The translations under genes and the position numbers were made by a program. The notes under the pieces were generated by a model, which was given only the letters and a program-made list of their open reading frames with translations, was not told the origin of the DNA and searched no databases. DNA of 56,469 bases from Sandarakinorhabdus cyanobacteriorum. Lineage in GTDB: Bacteria > Pseudomonadota > Alphaproteobacteria > Sphingomonadales > Sphingomonadaceae. Where the stretch lies: contig NZ_NOXT01000109.1 of NCBI RefSeq assembly GCF_002251755.1, positions 4,246 to 60,714 of the forward strand, read 5' to 3'. The number at the start of each line of letters is the position of its first letter. Position 1 is the first letter of the stretch. Positions 37,790 through 46,593 of this stretch are shown one piece after another.

Positions 37790-39418
37790 ATGACGCGGTT
37801 TATTTTCATCACCGGCGGCGTGGTCTCCTCGCTTGGCAAGGGTCTCATGGGCGCATCACTTGCGGCCCTGCTCCAGGCGCGTGGCTACAAGGTCCGCATT
37901 CGCAAGTTCGATCCCTATTTGAATGTCGATCCGGGCACGATGAGCCCCTATCAGCACGGCGAAGTCTATGTGACCGACGACGGCGCCGAGACCGACCTTG
38001 ATCTGGGCCATTATGAGCGCTTCACCGGCGTGGCGGCGCGGAAAACCGACAATATCACCTCGGGCCGCATCTATCAGGACATCATCGCCCGCGAACGGCG
38101 CGGCGAGTTCCTGGGCGGCACCGTGCAGGTGATCCCGCATGTCACCGATGCCATCAAGGCCTTTGCCCGTGCCGAGGTCGACGGCCTGGATTTCGTGATC
38201 TGTGAAATCGGCGGCACGGTGGGCGATATCGAAGGCCTGCCGTTCATGGAGGCGATCCGCCAGATGGCCGCCGACGTGGGGCGCGCCAATGTCTGCTATA
38301 TCCATGTCACGCTGGTGCCGTTCATCGCGGCGGCGGGCGAACTAAAGACCAAGCCGACCCAGCACAGCGTCGCCGAACTGCGCGGCATCGGCATCCAGCC
38401 CGATGTGCTGGTCTGCCGGTCCGAACATCCGCTGCCGGATGGCGACCGCGCCAAGATCGCGCTGTTCTGCAATGTGCGCAAGGAAGCGGTGATCGCGGCG
38501 CTGGACGCCGCCTCCATCTATGAGGTGCCGTTGCAATATCATGCCGAAGGGCTGGATGATGAGGTGCTGCGCGCCTTTGGCATCACCGATGCGCCGGCCC
38601 CGGTGCTGACCCGCTGGACCGATATTTCCGCCCGCATCCACAACCCGGAAGGCGAAGTGACCATCGGCGTGGTCGGCAAATATACCGGGATGAAGGATGC
38701 CTACAAATCACTGACCGAGGCGTTGGTGCATGGCGGGCTGGCCAACCGGGTCAAGGTCAACATCAAGTGGCTGGACGCCGAGGAATTCGAGGGCGCCGAT
38801 GTGGCCGCCCGGCTGGAGCCGATGCATGGCATCCTCGTGCCCGGCGGCTTTGGCGAGCGCGGCAGCGAAGGCAAGATCGCATCCGTGCGCTTTGCCCGCG
38901 AGCGGCGCGTGCCCTTCTTTGGCATCTGCCTTGGCATGCAGATGGCCTGCATCGAGGCGGCCCGCAACCAGGCCGGCATCAAGGCCGCATCCACCACCGA
39001 GTTTGGCGAAACGTCCGAGCCGATCGTGGGCCTGATCACCGAATGGATGAGCGATGAAGGCCTGCAGACCCGCGAGGCCGGCGGCGATCTGGGCGGCACC
39101 ATGCGGCTGGGTGCCTTCCCGGCCGAACTGGCGCACAACAGCGTGGCGGCCAGCGTTTATGGCAGCACCCAGATCGAGGAGCGCCACCGCCACCGCTATG
39201 AAGTCAATGCCGCCTATCGCGAGCGGCTGGAGGCCGAGGGCCTGATCTTTTCCGGCATGTCCCCCGATGGCCTGCTGCCCGAAGTGGTGGAACGGCCCGA
39301 CCATCCCTGGTTCATCGGCGTGCAGTTCCACCCCGAACTGAAATCCAAGCCGTTTGATCCCCACCCGCTGTTCGCCGGCTTCATCGCCGCGGCGATCAAC
39401 CAGAGCCGGCTGGTGTGA
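37790..39418 (+). CDS. pyrG: CTP synthase
   Basis: Aminates UTP to CTP using glutamine. 542 residues: the N-terminal synthetase domain begins [18 protein letters not shown] with the ATP loop and contains [19 protein letters not shown]. The C-terminal glutaminase domain has the cysteine nucleophile in [11 protein letters not shown] and histidine/glutamate in [12 protein letters not shown]. Normal length. The stop overlaps the next gene start by four bases. Confidence 0.97.
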   Translation: MTRFIFITGGVVSSLGKGLMGASLAALLQARGYKVRIRKFDPYLNVDPGTMSPYQHGEVYVTDDGAETDLDLGHYERFTGVAARKTDNITSGRIYQDIIARERRGEFLGGTVQVIPHVTDAIKAFARAEVDGLDFVICEIGGTVGDIEGLPFMEAIRQMAADVGRANVCYIHVTLVPFIAAAGELKTKPTQHSVAELRGIGIQPDVLVCRSEHPLPDGDRAKIALFCNVRKEAVIAALDAASIYEVPLQYHAEGLDDEVLRAFGITDAPAPVLTRWTDISARIHNPEGEVTIGVVGKYTGMKDAYKSLTEALVHGGLANRVKVNIKWLDAEEFEGADVAARLEPMHGILVPGGFGERGSEGKIASVRFARERRVPFFGICLGMQMACIEAARNQAGIKAASTTEFGETSEPIVGLITEWMSDEGLQTREAGGDLGGTMRLGAFPAELAHNSVAASVYGSTQIEERHRHRYEVNAAYRERLEAEGLIFSGMSPDGLLPEVVERPDHPWFIGVQFHPELKSKPFDPHPLFAGFIAAAINQSRLV

Positions 39419-40122
39419 CGCCGATAACGCCCGCCGCTCTCGCCACCCGGCTGGCTGCGGCGTGCCGGGCCGGCGAAACGCTGGTGGCGGGGATCACCGG
39501 TTCGGTGGCGGTGGGCAAGACGACGCTGGCCCGCCAGATTGCCGAACATCTGCCGGGCCGGGTGGAGATCGTGTCCACCGATGGCTTTCTGTTGCCCAAC
39601 GCGGTGCTGGAGCCGGCCGGGCTGTTGATGCGCAAGGGCTTTCCCGAAAGCTATGACCATCAGGGCATGGCTGCCGCCATCACCGGGCTGAAGCGGCTGG
39701 CGGCCGATGGCCCGCCGGTAACGGTGCCGGCCTATTCGCACGCGCTCTATGATATTGATCCGGCTGGCGCCCGCCAGATTGCGGCGGCCGATGTGGTGCT
39801 GGTCGAAGGGCTGGGCCTGGCGCCGGCCGATGATGGCAGGCGGCCGCCGCTGGACCTGCTGCTCTATATCGATGCCGATGAACCCGACGTGCGCCACTGG
39901 TTTGTCGAGCGCTTCATCGGCCTGTGGGCGGCTGCGGCGGACGATCCCACCAGCTTTTACGCCCGCTTCCGCAGCATGACCGAGGCCGAGGCGCGCGCCT
40001 TTGCGGTGAGCGTGTGGGAAGGCGTGAACCTGCCTAACTGGCAGCAGCATATTGTCCGCGCCCGCGCTGTTGCGGATGTGGTGGTGAAAAAGACGCTCGA
40101 TCACAGCCTGATGCTGGCCTGA
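39415..40122 (+). CDS. Type I pantothenate kinase-like P-loop kinase
   Basis: A 235-residue P-loop kinase of the CoaA (prokaryotic type I PanK)/uridine kinase superfamily. P-loop [12 protein letters not shown] (K35), then [14 protein letters not shown] and [10 protein letters not shown], which are near-identical in style to CoaA signatures, plus VLVEGLGL (Walker B-like) and a late PNWQQHI segment. It is about 80 residues shorter than E. coli CoaA. The start GTG at 39415 overlaps the pyrG stop (GTGA). Pantothenate phosphorylation is the best guess, but the window also encodes a type III enzyme (coaX), so a different substrate is possible. Confidence 0.8.
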   Translation: MTPITPAALATRLAAACRAGETLVAGITGSVAVGKTTLARQIAEHLPGRVEIVSTDGFLLPNAVLEPAGLLMRKGFPESYDHQGMAAAITGLKRLAADGPPVTVPAYSHALYDIDPAGARQIAAADVVLVEGLGLAPADDGRRPPLDLLLYIDADEPDVRHWFVERFIGLWAAAADDPTSFYARFRSMTEAEARAFAVSVWEGVNLPNWQQHIVRARAVADVVVKKTLDHSLMLA

Positions 40123-40135
40123 CGCGGGGGAAATG

Positions 40136-40176
40136 CCGGGTGCGGCCGTAGTGATTGCCGCACCGGTTGTTCCCTT
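40136..40176 (+). terminator. Probable intrinsic terminator after pyrG and the kinase
   Basis: GGTGCGGC (40139-40146) pairs with GCCGCACC (40157-40164) across a 10-nt loop; CCGG on the left and GG on the right can extend it with one bulge. GGTTGTTCCCTTT follows, only moderately T-rich. Confidence 0.45.
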
Positions 40177-40242
40177 TGCCCTGAACAGGTTAGGGGGGCG
40201 GCCGATTGGAGCCAGCCCCCGGCTCCCAACAGGGAAATACAA

Positions 40243-43107
40243 GTGATCGTCCGTGCCCGACTGGCCCTTTTGCTGGCCGCCGCTCCTGCCGCTGTTGTTT
40301 CGGCCCAGACCGCGCCTGCCGCGCCGCCCCAGCGGGTCGCCCAGGTCGGGCCGGAGGAGGAAGAGACCATCACGGTCTCCACCACCAAGCTGCCGGGCCA
40401 GGTCGTGGGGGACATCAAGCCGGAACTGGTGCTGGGCGCGCAGGAATTGCGGGCGATCGGCGCCGGTTCCATCACCGAACTGATGGCCGAACTGGCCCCG
40501 CAATTGCGCTCCAACCGCGGGCGCGGCGGCGGCATGCCGGCGGTGCTGCTGAACGGTAAGCGCACATCGGGCTTCCAGGAGATCCGCAACATCCCGCCCG
40601 AAGCCATTGCCCGGGTTGAGGTGCTGCCCGAAGAGGTCAGCCTGAAATATGGTTTCCGCGCCGATCAGCGGGTGATCAACTTCGTGCTGCGCCCGCGCTT
40701 CCAGGCGTGGACCGGCGAGTTTGACCTTGGCGGCCCCACCGATGGCGGCCGCTTCTCCACCGAGATCGAGGCCAATCTGCTGCGCTTGCGCAACGGCAGC
40801 CGCACCAGCATCGAGGCCCAATATCGGATCGACACGATGGTGACCGAAGACGAGCGCCGGATCACCACGCCGGCGCAGAGCCGGCCGTTTGCGCTGGCCG
40901 GCAATGTCTCGGCGCTGTTGCCCGGCGCCCAGGTTGATGGGGCCTTGCCCGGCCGCACCGTGCTGGGCGTGCCGGCCGGCGTCCCCAATCCCACCCTGGC
41001 GCAATTTGGCGCGGCGCCGGTGAACGAGACCGACATTCGCCCGTTCCGCAGCCTGTTGCCCGATACGCGCACCGCCAGCCTCAATGGCACCATTGCCGGC
41101 AATCTGTCGAAAACCGTGGGCGCCACGTTGACTGGCGGGCTGGAACGCACGTTGAGCGAGGGCCAGTTGGGCCTGCCGTCGGCCAGCTTCACCCTGACGG
41201 CAGGATCGCCGTTTTCGCCTTTTGCCGGGGCCGTGCTGGTCAACCGTCAGGATCCCACGCCGCTGGGCCGCTTTGTCGACAATTGGTCGGGCCGGCTGGG
41301 CACGGTGCTGGATGGCATGATCGGCAAATGGCGCTGGAATTTGACCGGCAATTACAACCATGCAGAAACCGAAACCAGCATCGAACGCGGGATCGACGTC
41401 TCGTTCGCGCAAGGGGCCATCAGCCTCGGCGCGCTGTCGCCCTATGGCGCCGGCCTGTTCACCGGCGCGCGCCTGACCGACCGGGCGAGCAGCGTCACCG
41501 ATACGGCCACCCTTGACCTGCTGCTGAACGGCAGCCCGCTGCGGCTGCCGGCGGGCGAAGTGGGGGCGGCGCTGAAGGCGCAGGTGCAATATCTCGGCCT
41601 AAACGCCACCAGCGTGCGATCGGGCGTGGTTGCCACCGCCGATTTGTCGCGCACGCAAGGGAATTTCCAGGCCAATGTCGATCTGCCCATCGCATCGGCC
41701 AAGGATGATGTGCTGGCCGGCCTCAACAAGCTGACTCTGAACGGCAATATCGCGCTCGACACGCTGTCGGATTTCGGCACGCTGATCACCTGGGGCGCCG
41801 GCCTGAACTGGGAACCCAAGGATGGCTGGGCGATCATCGCCAGCTTCACCCGCGAACAGGGGCCGCCCACCGTGGGCCAGTTGGGCGATCCCAACATCCT
41901 CACCCCCAATGTGCGGGTGTTCGATTTCGTGCGCGGCGAAACGGTGGACATCACCCGGCTGGATGGCGGCAACCGCGCCCTGTTGAACGATACGAGGCGG
42001 GTGTGGAAACTGGGCCTGAACATCAAGCCGCTCGAAAAGACCGATCTGGTGTTCAACATCAATTACACCAACACCCGCATCGATTATCCGATCGCGGCCT
42101 TCCCGACCGCCACCGCCGAACTGGAAGCGGCCTTCCCCAATCGCTTCACCCGCGATGCCGGCGGCCGCCTGCTGCAGATCGACAACCGGCCGGTGAACTT
42201 CGATTATTCGCAGCGCAGCGAATTGCGCTGGGGTTTCACCTTCACCACGGCCCTGAAACCATCGGCCAGCGAACGCGCGGCCGCCGAAAAGCGCATCGCC
42301 GAACTGCGTGCCAAGGCGGTGGAAAGCTTCCGGGCCGGCAAGGGCCTGCCGCAGGAAATCCGCAACCTGGCGCGCAATCCCTATGGCTTCACGCCCGGCC
42401 AGCGCCCACCCGGTGCCCCCGGTGCTGCGGCTGGCCCGCCGCCCGGCGCGCCGAGCGGCGTGGCGCCGCCGCCCGCTGCTGCTCCGGCCGGCGCCTCCCC
42501 GGCCGCGGCTGGCGGCCCCCCACCCGGTACGTCGCCGCCCGGTGGCGGCTTTGGCGGCCCGCCTGGCGGCTTCCGTGGTGGTGGCGGTGGCCCGCCGCGC
42601 GGCTTCCTGGATGGGCGGCTGCAGGTGGCGCTGTTCCACACCTGGACCTTCCAGAACGAGATCGGCATCCGCCCCGGCGTGCCGGTGCTGGATCTGCTGA
42701 ACGGCTCCGCCATCGGCAACCAGGGCGGCGCCCCGCGCCATCAGGTGGAGCTGCGGGCCGGTGCCGGACGGCGCGGCATTGGCGGGCGCGTGAGCGTCAA
42801 CTGGCAATCGGGCACCAATGTGCTGGTTGATCCATCGGGCGCGACCCAATCGCCCAACGATCTGTTCTTCTCGCCCCGCACCACGGCCAACCTCCGGCTG
42901 TTCGTCGATCTGGGCCAGCGGCAGGAGGTGTTGACGAAGCTGCCCTGGCTGCGCGGCGGCCGGGTCAGCCTGAATGTGGACAATCTCTTCAACGACCGCA
43001 TCAACGTCCGCAACCGCAGCGGTGCCGAGCCGCTGGGCTATCTGCGCGACCAGCTCGACCCGCTGGGCCGCACGGTGACCTTGTCGTTCCGGAAATTGTT
43101 CTTCTGA
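40243..43107 (+). CDS. Large TonB-dependent receptor with a Gly/Pro-rich insert
   Basis: Outer-membrane receptor, 954 residues. Signal peptide (to about residue 21, VSA/Q), TonB-box-like EETITVSTT, a plug domain (ELMAELAPQLRSNRGRGGGMPAVLLNGKR, IRNIPPEAIARVEVLPEEVSLKYG), then a long beta-barrel ending in phenylalanine (LSFRKLFF). Residues about 718-787 are an almost pure Gly/Pro/Ala low-complexity insert within the barrel, preceded by a helical AAAEKRIAELRAKAVESF stretch. The start is GTG at 40243 with AGGGAA six bases upstream. The substrate is unknown. No adjacent transporter genes; a palindromic element follows the stop. Confidence 0.88.
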   Translation: MIVRARLALLLAAAPAAVVSAQTAPAAPPQRVAQVGPEEEETITVSTTKLPGQVVGDIKPELVLGAQELRAIGAGSITELMAELAPQLRSNRGRGGGMPAVLLNGKRTSGFQEIRNIPPEAIARVEVLPEEVSLKYGFRADQRVINFVLRPRFQAWTGEFDLGGPTDGGRFSTEIEANLLRLRNGSRTSIEAQYRIDTMVTEDERRITTPAQSRPFALAGNVSALLPGAQVDGALPGRTVLGVPAGVPNPTLAQFGAAPVNETDIRPFRSLLPDTRTASLNGTIAGNLSKTVGATLTGGLERTLSEGQLGLPSASFTLTAGSPFSPFAGAVLVNRQDPTPLGRFVDNWSGRLGTVLDGMIGKWRWNLTGNYNHAETETSIERGIDVSFAQGAISLGALSPYGAGLFTGARLTDRASSVTDTATLDLLLNGSPLRLPAGEVGAALKAQVQYLGLNATSVRSGVVATADLSRTQGNFQANVDLPIASAKDDVLAGLNKLTLNGNIALDTLSDFGTLITWGAGLNWEPKDGWAIIASFTREQGPPTVGQLGDPNILTPNVRVFDFVRGETVDITRLDGGNRALLNDTRRVWKLGLNIKPLEKTDLVFNINYTNTRIDYPIAAFPTATAELEAAFPNRFTRDAGGRLLQIDNRPVNFDYSQRSELRWGFTFTTALKPSASERAAAEKRIAELRAKAVESFRAGKGLPQEIRNLARNPYGFTPGQRPPGAPGAAAGPPPGAPSGVAPPPAAAPAGASPAAAGGPPPGTSPPGGGFGGPPGGFRGGGGGPPRGFLDGRLQVALFHTWTFQNEIGIRPGVPVLDLLNGSAIGNQGGAPRHQVELRAGAGRRGIGGRVSVNWQSGTNVLVDPSGATQSPNDLFFSPRTTANLRLFVDLGQRQEVLTKLPWLRGGRVSLNVDNLFNDRINVRNRSGAEPLGYLRDQLDPLGRTVTLSFRKLFF

Positions 43108-43114
43108 GAATCAG

Positions 43115-43212
43115 GTCATGCTGAACTTGGTTCAGCATCCATGGGGTCACGCCCCGCAGGGTGAATGCGTGGCGGCGCACGCGTGTGGATGCTGAAACAA
43201 GTTCAGCATGAC
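43115..43212. repeat. Interspersed palindromic element, GTCATGCTG/CAGCATCCA family, copy 2
   Basis: Arms 43115-43141 and 43186-43212 (27 bp each) are inverted copies with one mismatch, 44 nt apart. They start GTCATGCTG and end CAGCATCCA as in the copy at 5597, with a different arm centre. It lies between the convergent TonB-receptor and GST genes. Confidence 0.85.
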
Positions 43213-43235
43213 GCGTGCCTGTGGGCAATCGAGCT

Positions 43236-43841
43236 CTAAAGCCCGAGATGTCGGCGCAATCGGGCATGCCAGGCCCGCAAGGACGCGGCATTTTCGGGCA
43301 TTTCGATGCCGATCCAGCCGGCAAAATCGATGATGCTGGTCAGCGCGATGTCGGCCAGGGTGAACCGGTCACCCGCCAGCCAGTCGCGCGCCGCCAACTG
43401 GCCATCGAACCAGCCCAGCATGGCCAGCGCCTGCGCCCGGGCGGCATCGCCCATGCCCGGCACCTGGTTGACCAGCCGGGCGGTGAGCGGATGGCCATGC
43501 TGCCAGAACAGGCCAACCGGCGTGCCAAGGCCGGTTTCCACCCGGCGGATCCACATGTCGGTTTCGGCCCGTTCAAAGGCTGTGCTGCCGATCAGGGGCG
43601 GTTCGGGATGAAGCTCGTCGAGATAGCGGCAAATGCTGATCGTCTCGGATATCACCCGGCCATCGTCCAGCTCCAGGAAGGGCACCTGGCCGCGCGGATT
43701 GCGGGCCAGCACCGCGTCTGACTTGTGCTCCCGCTCCATGAGCGAAACCATGCGCTCCTCGATCTCCAGCCCCTTGGCCTTCAGGAACAGGCGCACCCGG
43801 CGCGGGTTGGGGGCGGGATCGGGGGCAGACCAGAGCAGCAT
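43236..43841 (-). CDS. Glutathione S-transferase
   Basis: Cytosolic GST-fold protein of 201 residues: N-terminal thioredoxin-like domain (APNPRRVRLFLKAKGLEIEER; NPRGQVPFLELDDG; ISETISICRYLDE glutathione-binding end) and an all-helical C-terminal domain with the N-capping motif DRFTLADIALTSIID. The start is the ATG at 43841 with AGGAG 8 nt upstream. Class and substrate cannot be fixed; conjugation or detoxification is typical. Divergent from the transketolase across 59 bp, convergent with the TonB receptor. Confidence 0.9.
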   Translation of the reverse strand: MLLWSAPDPAPNPRRVRLFLKAKGLEIEERMVSLMEREHKSDAVLARNPRGQVPFLELDDGRVISETISICRYLDELHPEPPLIGSTAFERAETDMWIRRVETGLGTPVGLFWQHGHPLTARLVNQVPGMGDAARAQALAMLGWFDGQLAARDWLAGDRFTLADIALTSIIDFAGWIGIEMPENAASLRAWHARLRRHLGL

Positions 43842-43900
43842 TGGCGGTTCTCCTGGACCCCACGTTGCACGCCCGCGCGTTTCGCGGCAAGGGCGAGCGC

Positions 43901-46207
43901 ATGCTGCCTCCCACACCCGAAACCATCGCCCATCTGGAATCGCTCGACACCCGCCTGCGCTGGCTGTCGAGCTGGACCATCCACAACGCCAACCATCTGC
44001 GTGACAGCCGCGACGGGCTGAAGGTGGGCGGCCACCAGGCCAGCTGCGCCAGCATGACCAGCATCATGGCCAGCCTCTATTTCGCGGCATTGGGCCCCAA
44101 CGACCGGGTGGCGGTGAAACCGCACGCCGGCCCGCTGCTGCACGCCATCCATTATCTGCTCGGCAACCAGAGCCTCGAGAAACTGAAGGCCTTCCGCGCC
44201 TTTGGCGGGGCGCAATCCTATCCCAGCCGCACCAAGGACGTGATTCCGGTCGATTTCTCCACCGGCTCGGTTGGCCTTGGCGTGGCGGTGACGGCCTTTG
44301 CCAGCCTGTTCCAGGATTATCTTGTCGCCCATGGCCGGCTGGCGCCCGACCAGATGGGCCGCATGATCGCGCTGATGGGCGATGCCGAGCTGGATGAAGG
44401 CAATATCTATGAGGCGCTGATCGAAGGCTACAAGCACGACATCAGGAACGTGTGGTGGATTGTCGACTACAATCGCCAGAGCCTGGACCACACCACCGCC
44501 GATCGCATGTTCCGCCGTTTTGACGACATGTTCGAAACCTGCGGCTGGCGGGTGATCACGCTGAAGCACGGCAAGCGGTTGCAGGCGGCCTTTGCCGCGC
44601 CAGGCGGCGCCGCGCTGGAGGCGTGGATCGATGCCTGCCCCAACGCCGATTATGCCGCGCTCACCTACCAGGGCGGGGCGGCGTGGCGGCAACGGCTGGC
44701 TGCGGATCTGGGACCGGCCATCGCCCCCGTGCTCGCCGCCCATGATGATGCCGCGCTGGCGCTGCTGATGAACGATCTTGGCGGCCATTGCATCGCCAGC
44801 CTGCTGGAAGCCTATGCCGAGGCGGCCCGCGATGACCGGCCCTGCCTGATCATCGCCTACACGGTGAAGGGCAGGGGCCTGCCCTTTGCCGGCCACAAGG
44901 ACAACCATGCCGGCCTGATGACGCCCACCCAGATCGAGGGGCTCCGCGACAGCCTGGGGATCGCCCCGGGAGCCGAGTGGGAACCCTGGGCCGGGCTGGG
45001 CGACAACCAGGCCGCCGCGCTCAAGGCCTTTGTCGCCGCCAGCCCCGCCGCCCGCCTGCCGCACAACCGGCCGTTTGATGCCGTGCCGGTGCCGGCGATC
45101 CCGGCGCCCCAGGGCGAGGAACAGTCCACCCAATCCGCCTTCGGCCGCATCCTGTTCGATCTGGCCAAGGCAGGCGGGCCGTTGAGCGAGCGCATCGTCA
45201 CCACCTCGCCCGATGTCACCGTCTCCACCGGGCTGGGGCCCTGGGTCAATGCCCGCGGCCTGTTCCGGCGGCAGCAGATGCCCGACGTGTTCCGGCAGGC
45301 CAAGATCCCCAGCCCGCAGAAATGGCAGGGCGGCAGCGCCGGCCAACATGTCGAACTCGGCATTGCCGAACATAATCTGTTCCTCGTGCTCGCCGCCGCT
45401 GGCCTGGCCGCCCCGCTGTTCGGCAGCCGGCTGATCCCGATTGGCACCGTCTATGATCCGTTCATTGCCCGCGGCCTCGATGCGCTGAACTATGCCTGTT
45501 ACCAGGATGCCCGCTTCATCCTGGTCGCCACCCCGTCGGGCCTGACGTTGGGGCCGGAGGGCGGCGCCCACCAATCGATCAACCCGCCGCTGATCGCCAT
45601 GGGCCAGCCGGGGCTGGTGCATTATGAACCGGCCTATGCCGATGAACTGGCGCTTCTGCTGCATCATGCCTTTGGCCATGTGCAGGACCCAGCGGGGGAA
45701 AGCGTCTATTTCCGCCTCTCCACCCGCAGCATCGCGCAGCCGGTCCGCGCCGATTCCGGCTGGCAGGCCGGCGCGATTGCCGGCGGTTACTGGCTGCGCC
45801 CGCCGGCGCCGGGGGCCGAGGCGGCCATCGTCGCCATGGGCGCGCTGATGCCGGAGGCGCTGGCAGCGTGGGAGGCCCTGCGCGACGAGGTGCCGGGCCT
45901 CGGCCTGCTCTCCGTCACCAGCCCTGATCTGCTGCACCGGGGCTGGCGGGCGGCGCTGATTGGTGATGGCACGGCCCATGTCGAAGGGCTGCTGGCCCCG
46001 CTGGCGCCCGGCGCGCGCCTGGTCACCTTGTGCGATGCCGCCCCGGCCAGCCTGTCGTGGCTGGGCGGTGTGCGCGGGCAGCGGGTGGTGCCGCTTGGTG
46101 TCGAGCGTTTTGGCCAGACCGGCGATCTGGTTGATCTGTTTGGCGAATATGGCCTTGATGCCGATGCCGTCACCGCTGCCATGGCCCGGGCGCTGGTGCC
46201 GCGCTGA
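43901..46207 (+). CDS. Transketolase / homodimeric pyruvate-dehydrogenase-E1-like enzyme
   Basis: A 768-residue thiamine-diphosphate enzyme with the transketolase layout (PP domain, Pyr domain, C-terminal domain) but sequence features of AceE-like E1. Seen: SCASMTSIMASLYF, HAGPLLHAIHYLLGNQ, STGSVGLGVAVTAFAS, the ThDP motif GDAELDEGN...WWIVDYN (about residues 161-195), and QHVELGIAEHNLFLVLAAAG in the Pyr domain with its catalytic glutamate. GDA replaces the usual GDG. I chose the ATG at 43901, with AAGGGCGAG upstream; a TTG 60 bases earlier would start opposite the GST start. It may act on pyruvate or on ketose phosphates; neither is proven here. Confidence 0.8.
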   Translation: MLPPTPETIAHLESLDTRLRWLSSWTIHNANHLRDSRDGLKVGGHQASCASMTSIMASLYFAALGPNDRVAVKPHAGPLLHAIHYLLGNQSLEKLKAFRAFGGAQSYPSRTKDVIPVDFSTGSVGLGVAVTAFASLFQDYLVAHGRLAPDQMGRMIALMGDAELDEGNIYEALIEGYKHDIRNVWWIVDYNRQSLDHTTADRMFRRFDDMFETCGWRVITLKHGKRLQAAFAAPGGAALEAWIDACPNADYAALTYQGGAAWRQRLAADLGPAIAPVLAAHDDAALALLMNDLGGHCIASLLEAYAEAARDDRPCLIIAYTVKGRGLPFAGHKDNHAGLMTPTQIEGLRDSLGIAPGAEWEPWAGLGDNQAAALKAFVAASPAARLPHNRPFDAVPVPAIPAPQGEEQSTQSAFGRILFDLAKAGGPLSERIVTTSPDVTVSTGLGPWVNARGLFRRQQMPDVFRQAKIPSPQKWQGGSAGQHVELGIAEHNLFLVLAAAGLAAPLFGSRLIPIGTVYDPFIARGLDALNYACYQDARFILVATPSGLTLGPEGGAHQSINPPLIAMGQPGLVHYEPAYADELALLLHHAFGHVQDPAGESVYFRLSTRSIAQPVRADSGWQAGAIAGGYWLRPPAPGAEAAIVAMGALMPEALAAWEALRDEVPGLGLLSVTSPDLLHRGWRAALIGDGTAHVEGLLAPLAPGARLVTLCDAAPASLSWLGGVRGQRVVPLGVERFGQTGDLVDLFGEYGLDADAVTAAMARALVPR

Positions 46208-46247
46208 ACCTTCGGCCCTTGCCAATCCCGACAAATGCCGTCATGGC

Positions 46248-46435
46248 GAATCCCGTGAAGGGTGCCCCGCGAGGGGCCTAACAGGGAACCCGGAACATGG
46301 CGTGACGCCATGAGGCCGGGGCTGTGCCCGCAACTGTGGCCGGTGAGTGGTCGCCCGAATTTGCCACTGGTGCCGCAAGGCGCTGGGAAGGCGGGGCGAC
46401 CATGGTGACCCGGGAGCCAGGAGACCTGCCTTTCA
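46248..46435 (+). promoter_or_regulatory. Cobalamin (B12) riboswitch
   Basis: Conserved blocks in the proper order: GGTGCC (46261), an AACAGGGAACCCGG segment (46280-46293), GGGGCTGTGCCCGCAACTGTG (46318-46338), GCCACTGG (46363-46370), GCTGGGAAGGC (46382-46392) and the B12-box GAGCCAGGAGACCTGCC (46414-46430). Together these are diagnostic of an adenosylcobalamin/cobalamin-class riboswitch. It precedes btuB and so should lower B12-importer expression when cobalamin is plentiful. Outer boundaries are approximate. Confidence 0.95.
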
Positions 46436-46515
46436 CGGTCGATCCTTCGTGCGGACGGGACCATCCGCGTGATCGGAGCATCGCCTCCGCGTGACGACAC
46501 GAAGGGAGGTGACGC

Positions 46516-46593
46516 GTGCCACAACGGCCTTGTCTCACCATGACCTGCTTTGGCGGGCGTCTCCTCCTGTCTCAACCACAGGAGGTCATATGA
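46516..46593 (+). CDS. Possible 25-codon leader peptide overlapping btuB
   Basis: Reading from GTG 46516: V-P-Q-R-P-C-L-T-M-T-C-F-G-G-R-L-L-L-S-Q-P-Q-E-V-I, stop TGA 46591-46593. GGGAGGTG (46504-46511) is a strong Shine-Dalgarno six bases upstream. The stop overlaps the btuB ATG (ATGA), and the frame runs through the hairpin that hides the btuB ribosome site. Ribosomes on this frame would melt that hairpin. No homologue is recognised; it could be a chance frame in a riboswitch expression platform. Confidence 0.4.
   Translation: MPQRPCLTMTCFGGRLLLSQPQEVI
46563..46585 (+). promoter_or_regulatory. Hairpin sequestering the btuB Shine-Dalgarno
   Basis: CCTCCTGT (46563-46570) pairs perfectly with ACAGGAGG (46578-46585) around a 7-nt loop. 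The right arm is the btuB ribosome site, five bases before the ATG at 46590. This is the likely expression platform of the upstream cobalamin riboswitch, acting on translation initiation. Confidence 0.75.

Noticed and set aside
39214-41589. 791-codon minus-strand frame opposite pyrG, kinase and TonB receptor
   Set aside because: It spans the antisense of three well-supported genes and has shadow composition.
43781-46234. 817-codon minus-strand frame opposite the transketolase
   Set aside because: Shadow frame; the plus strand has an intact ThDP enzyme.
46491-46589. N-terminal extension of BtuB back to a GTG at 46491
   Set aside because: It would place 33 non-signal residues before the signal peptide and lies in the riboswitch expression platform; AGGAGG before 46590 fixes the start.
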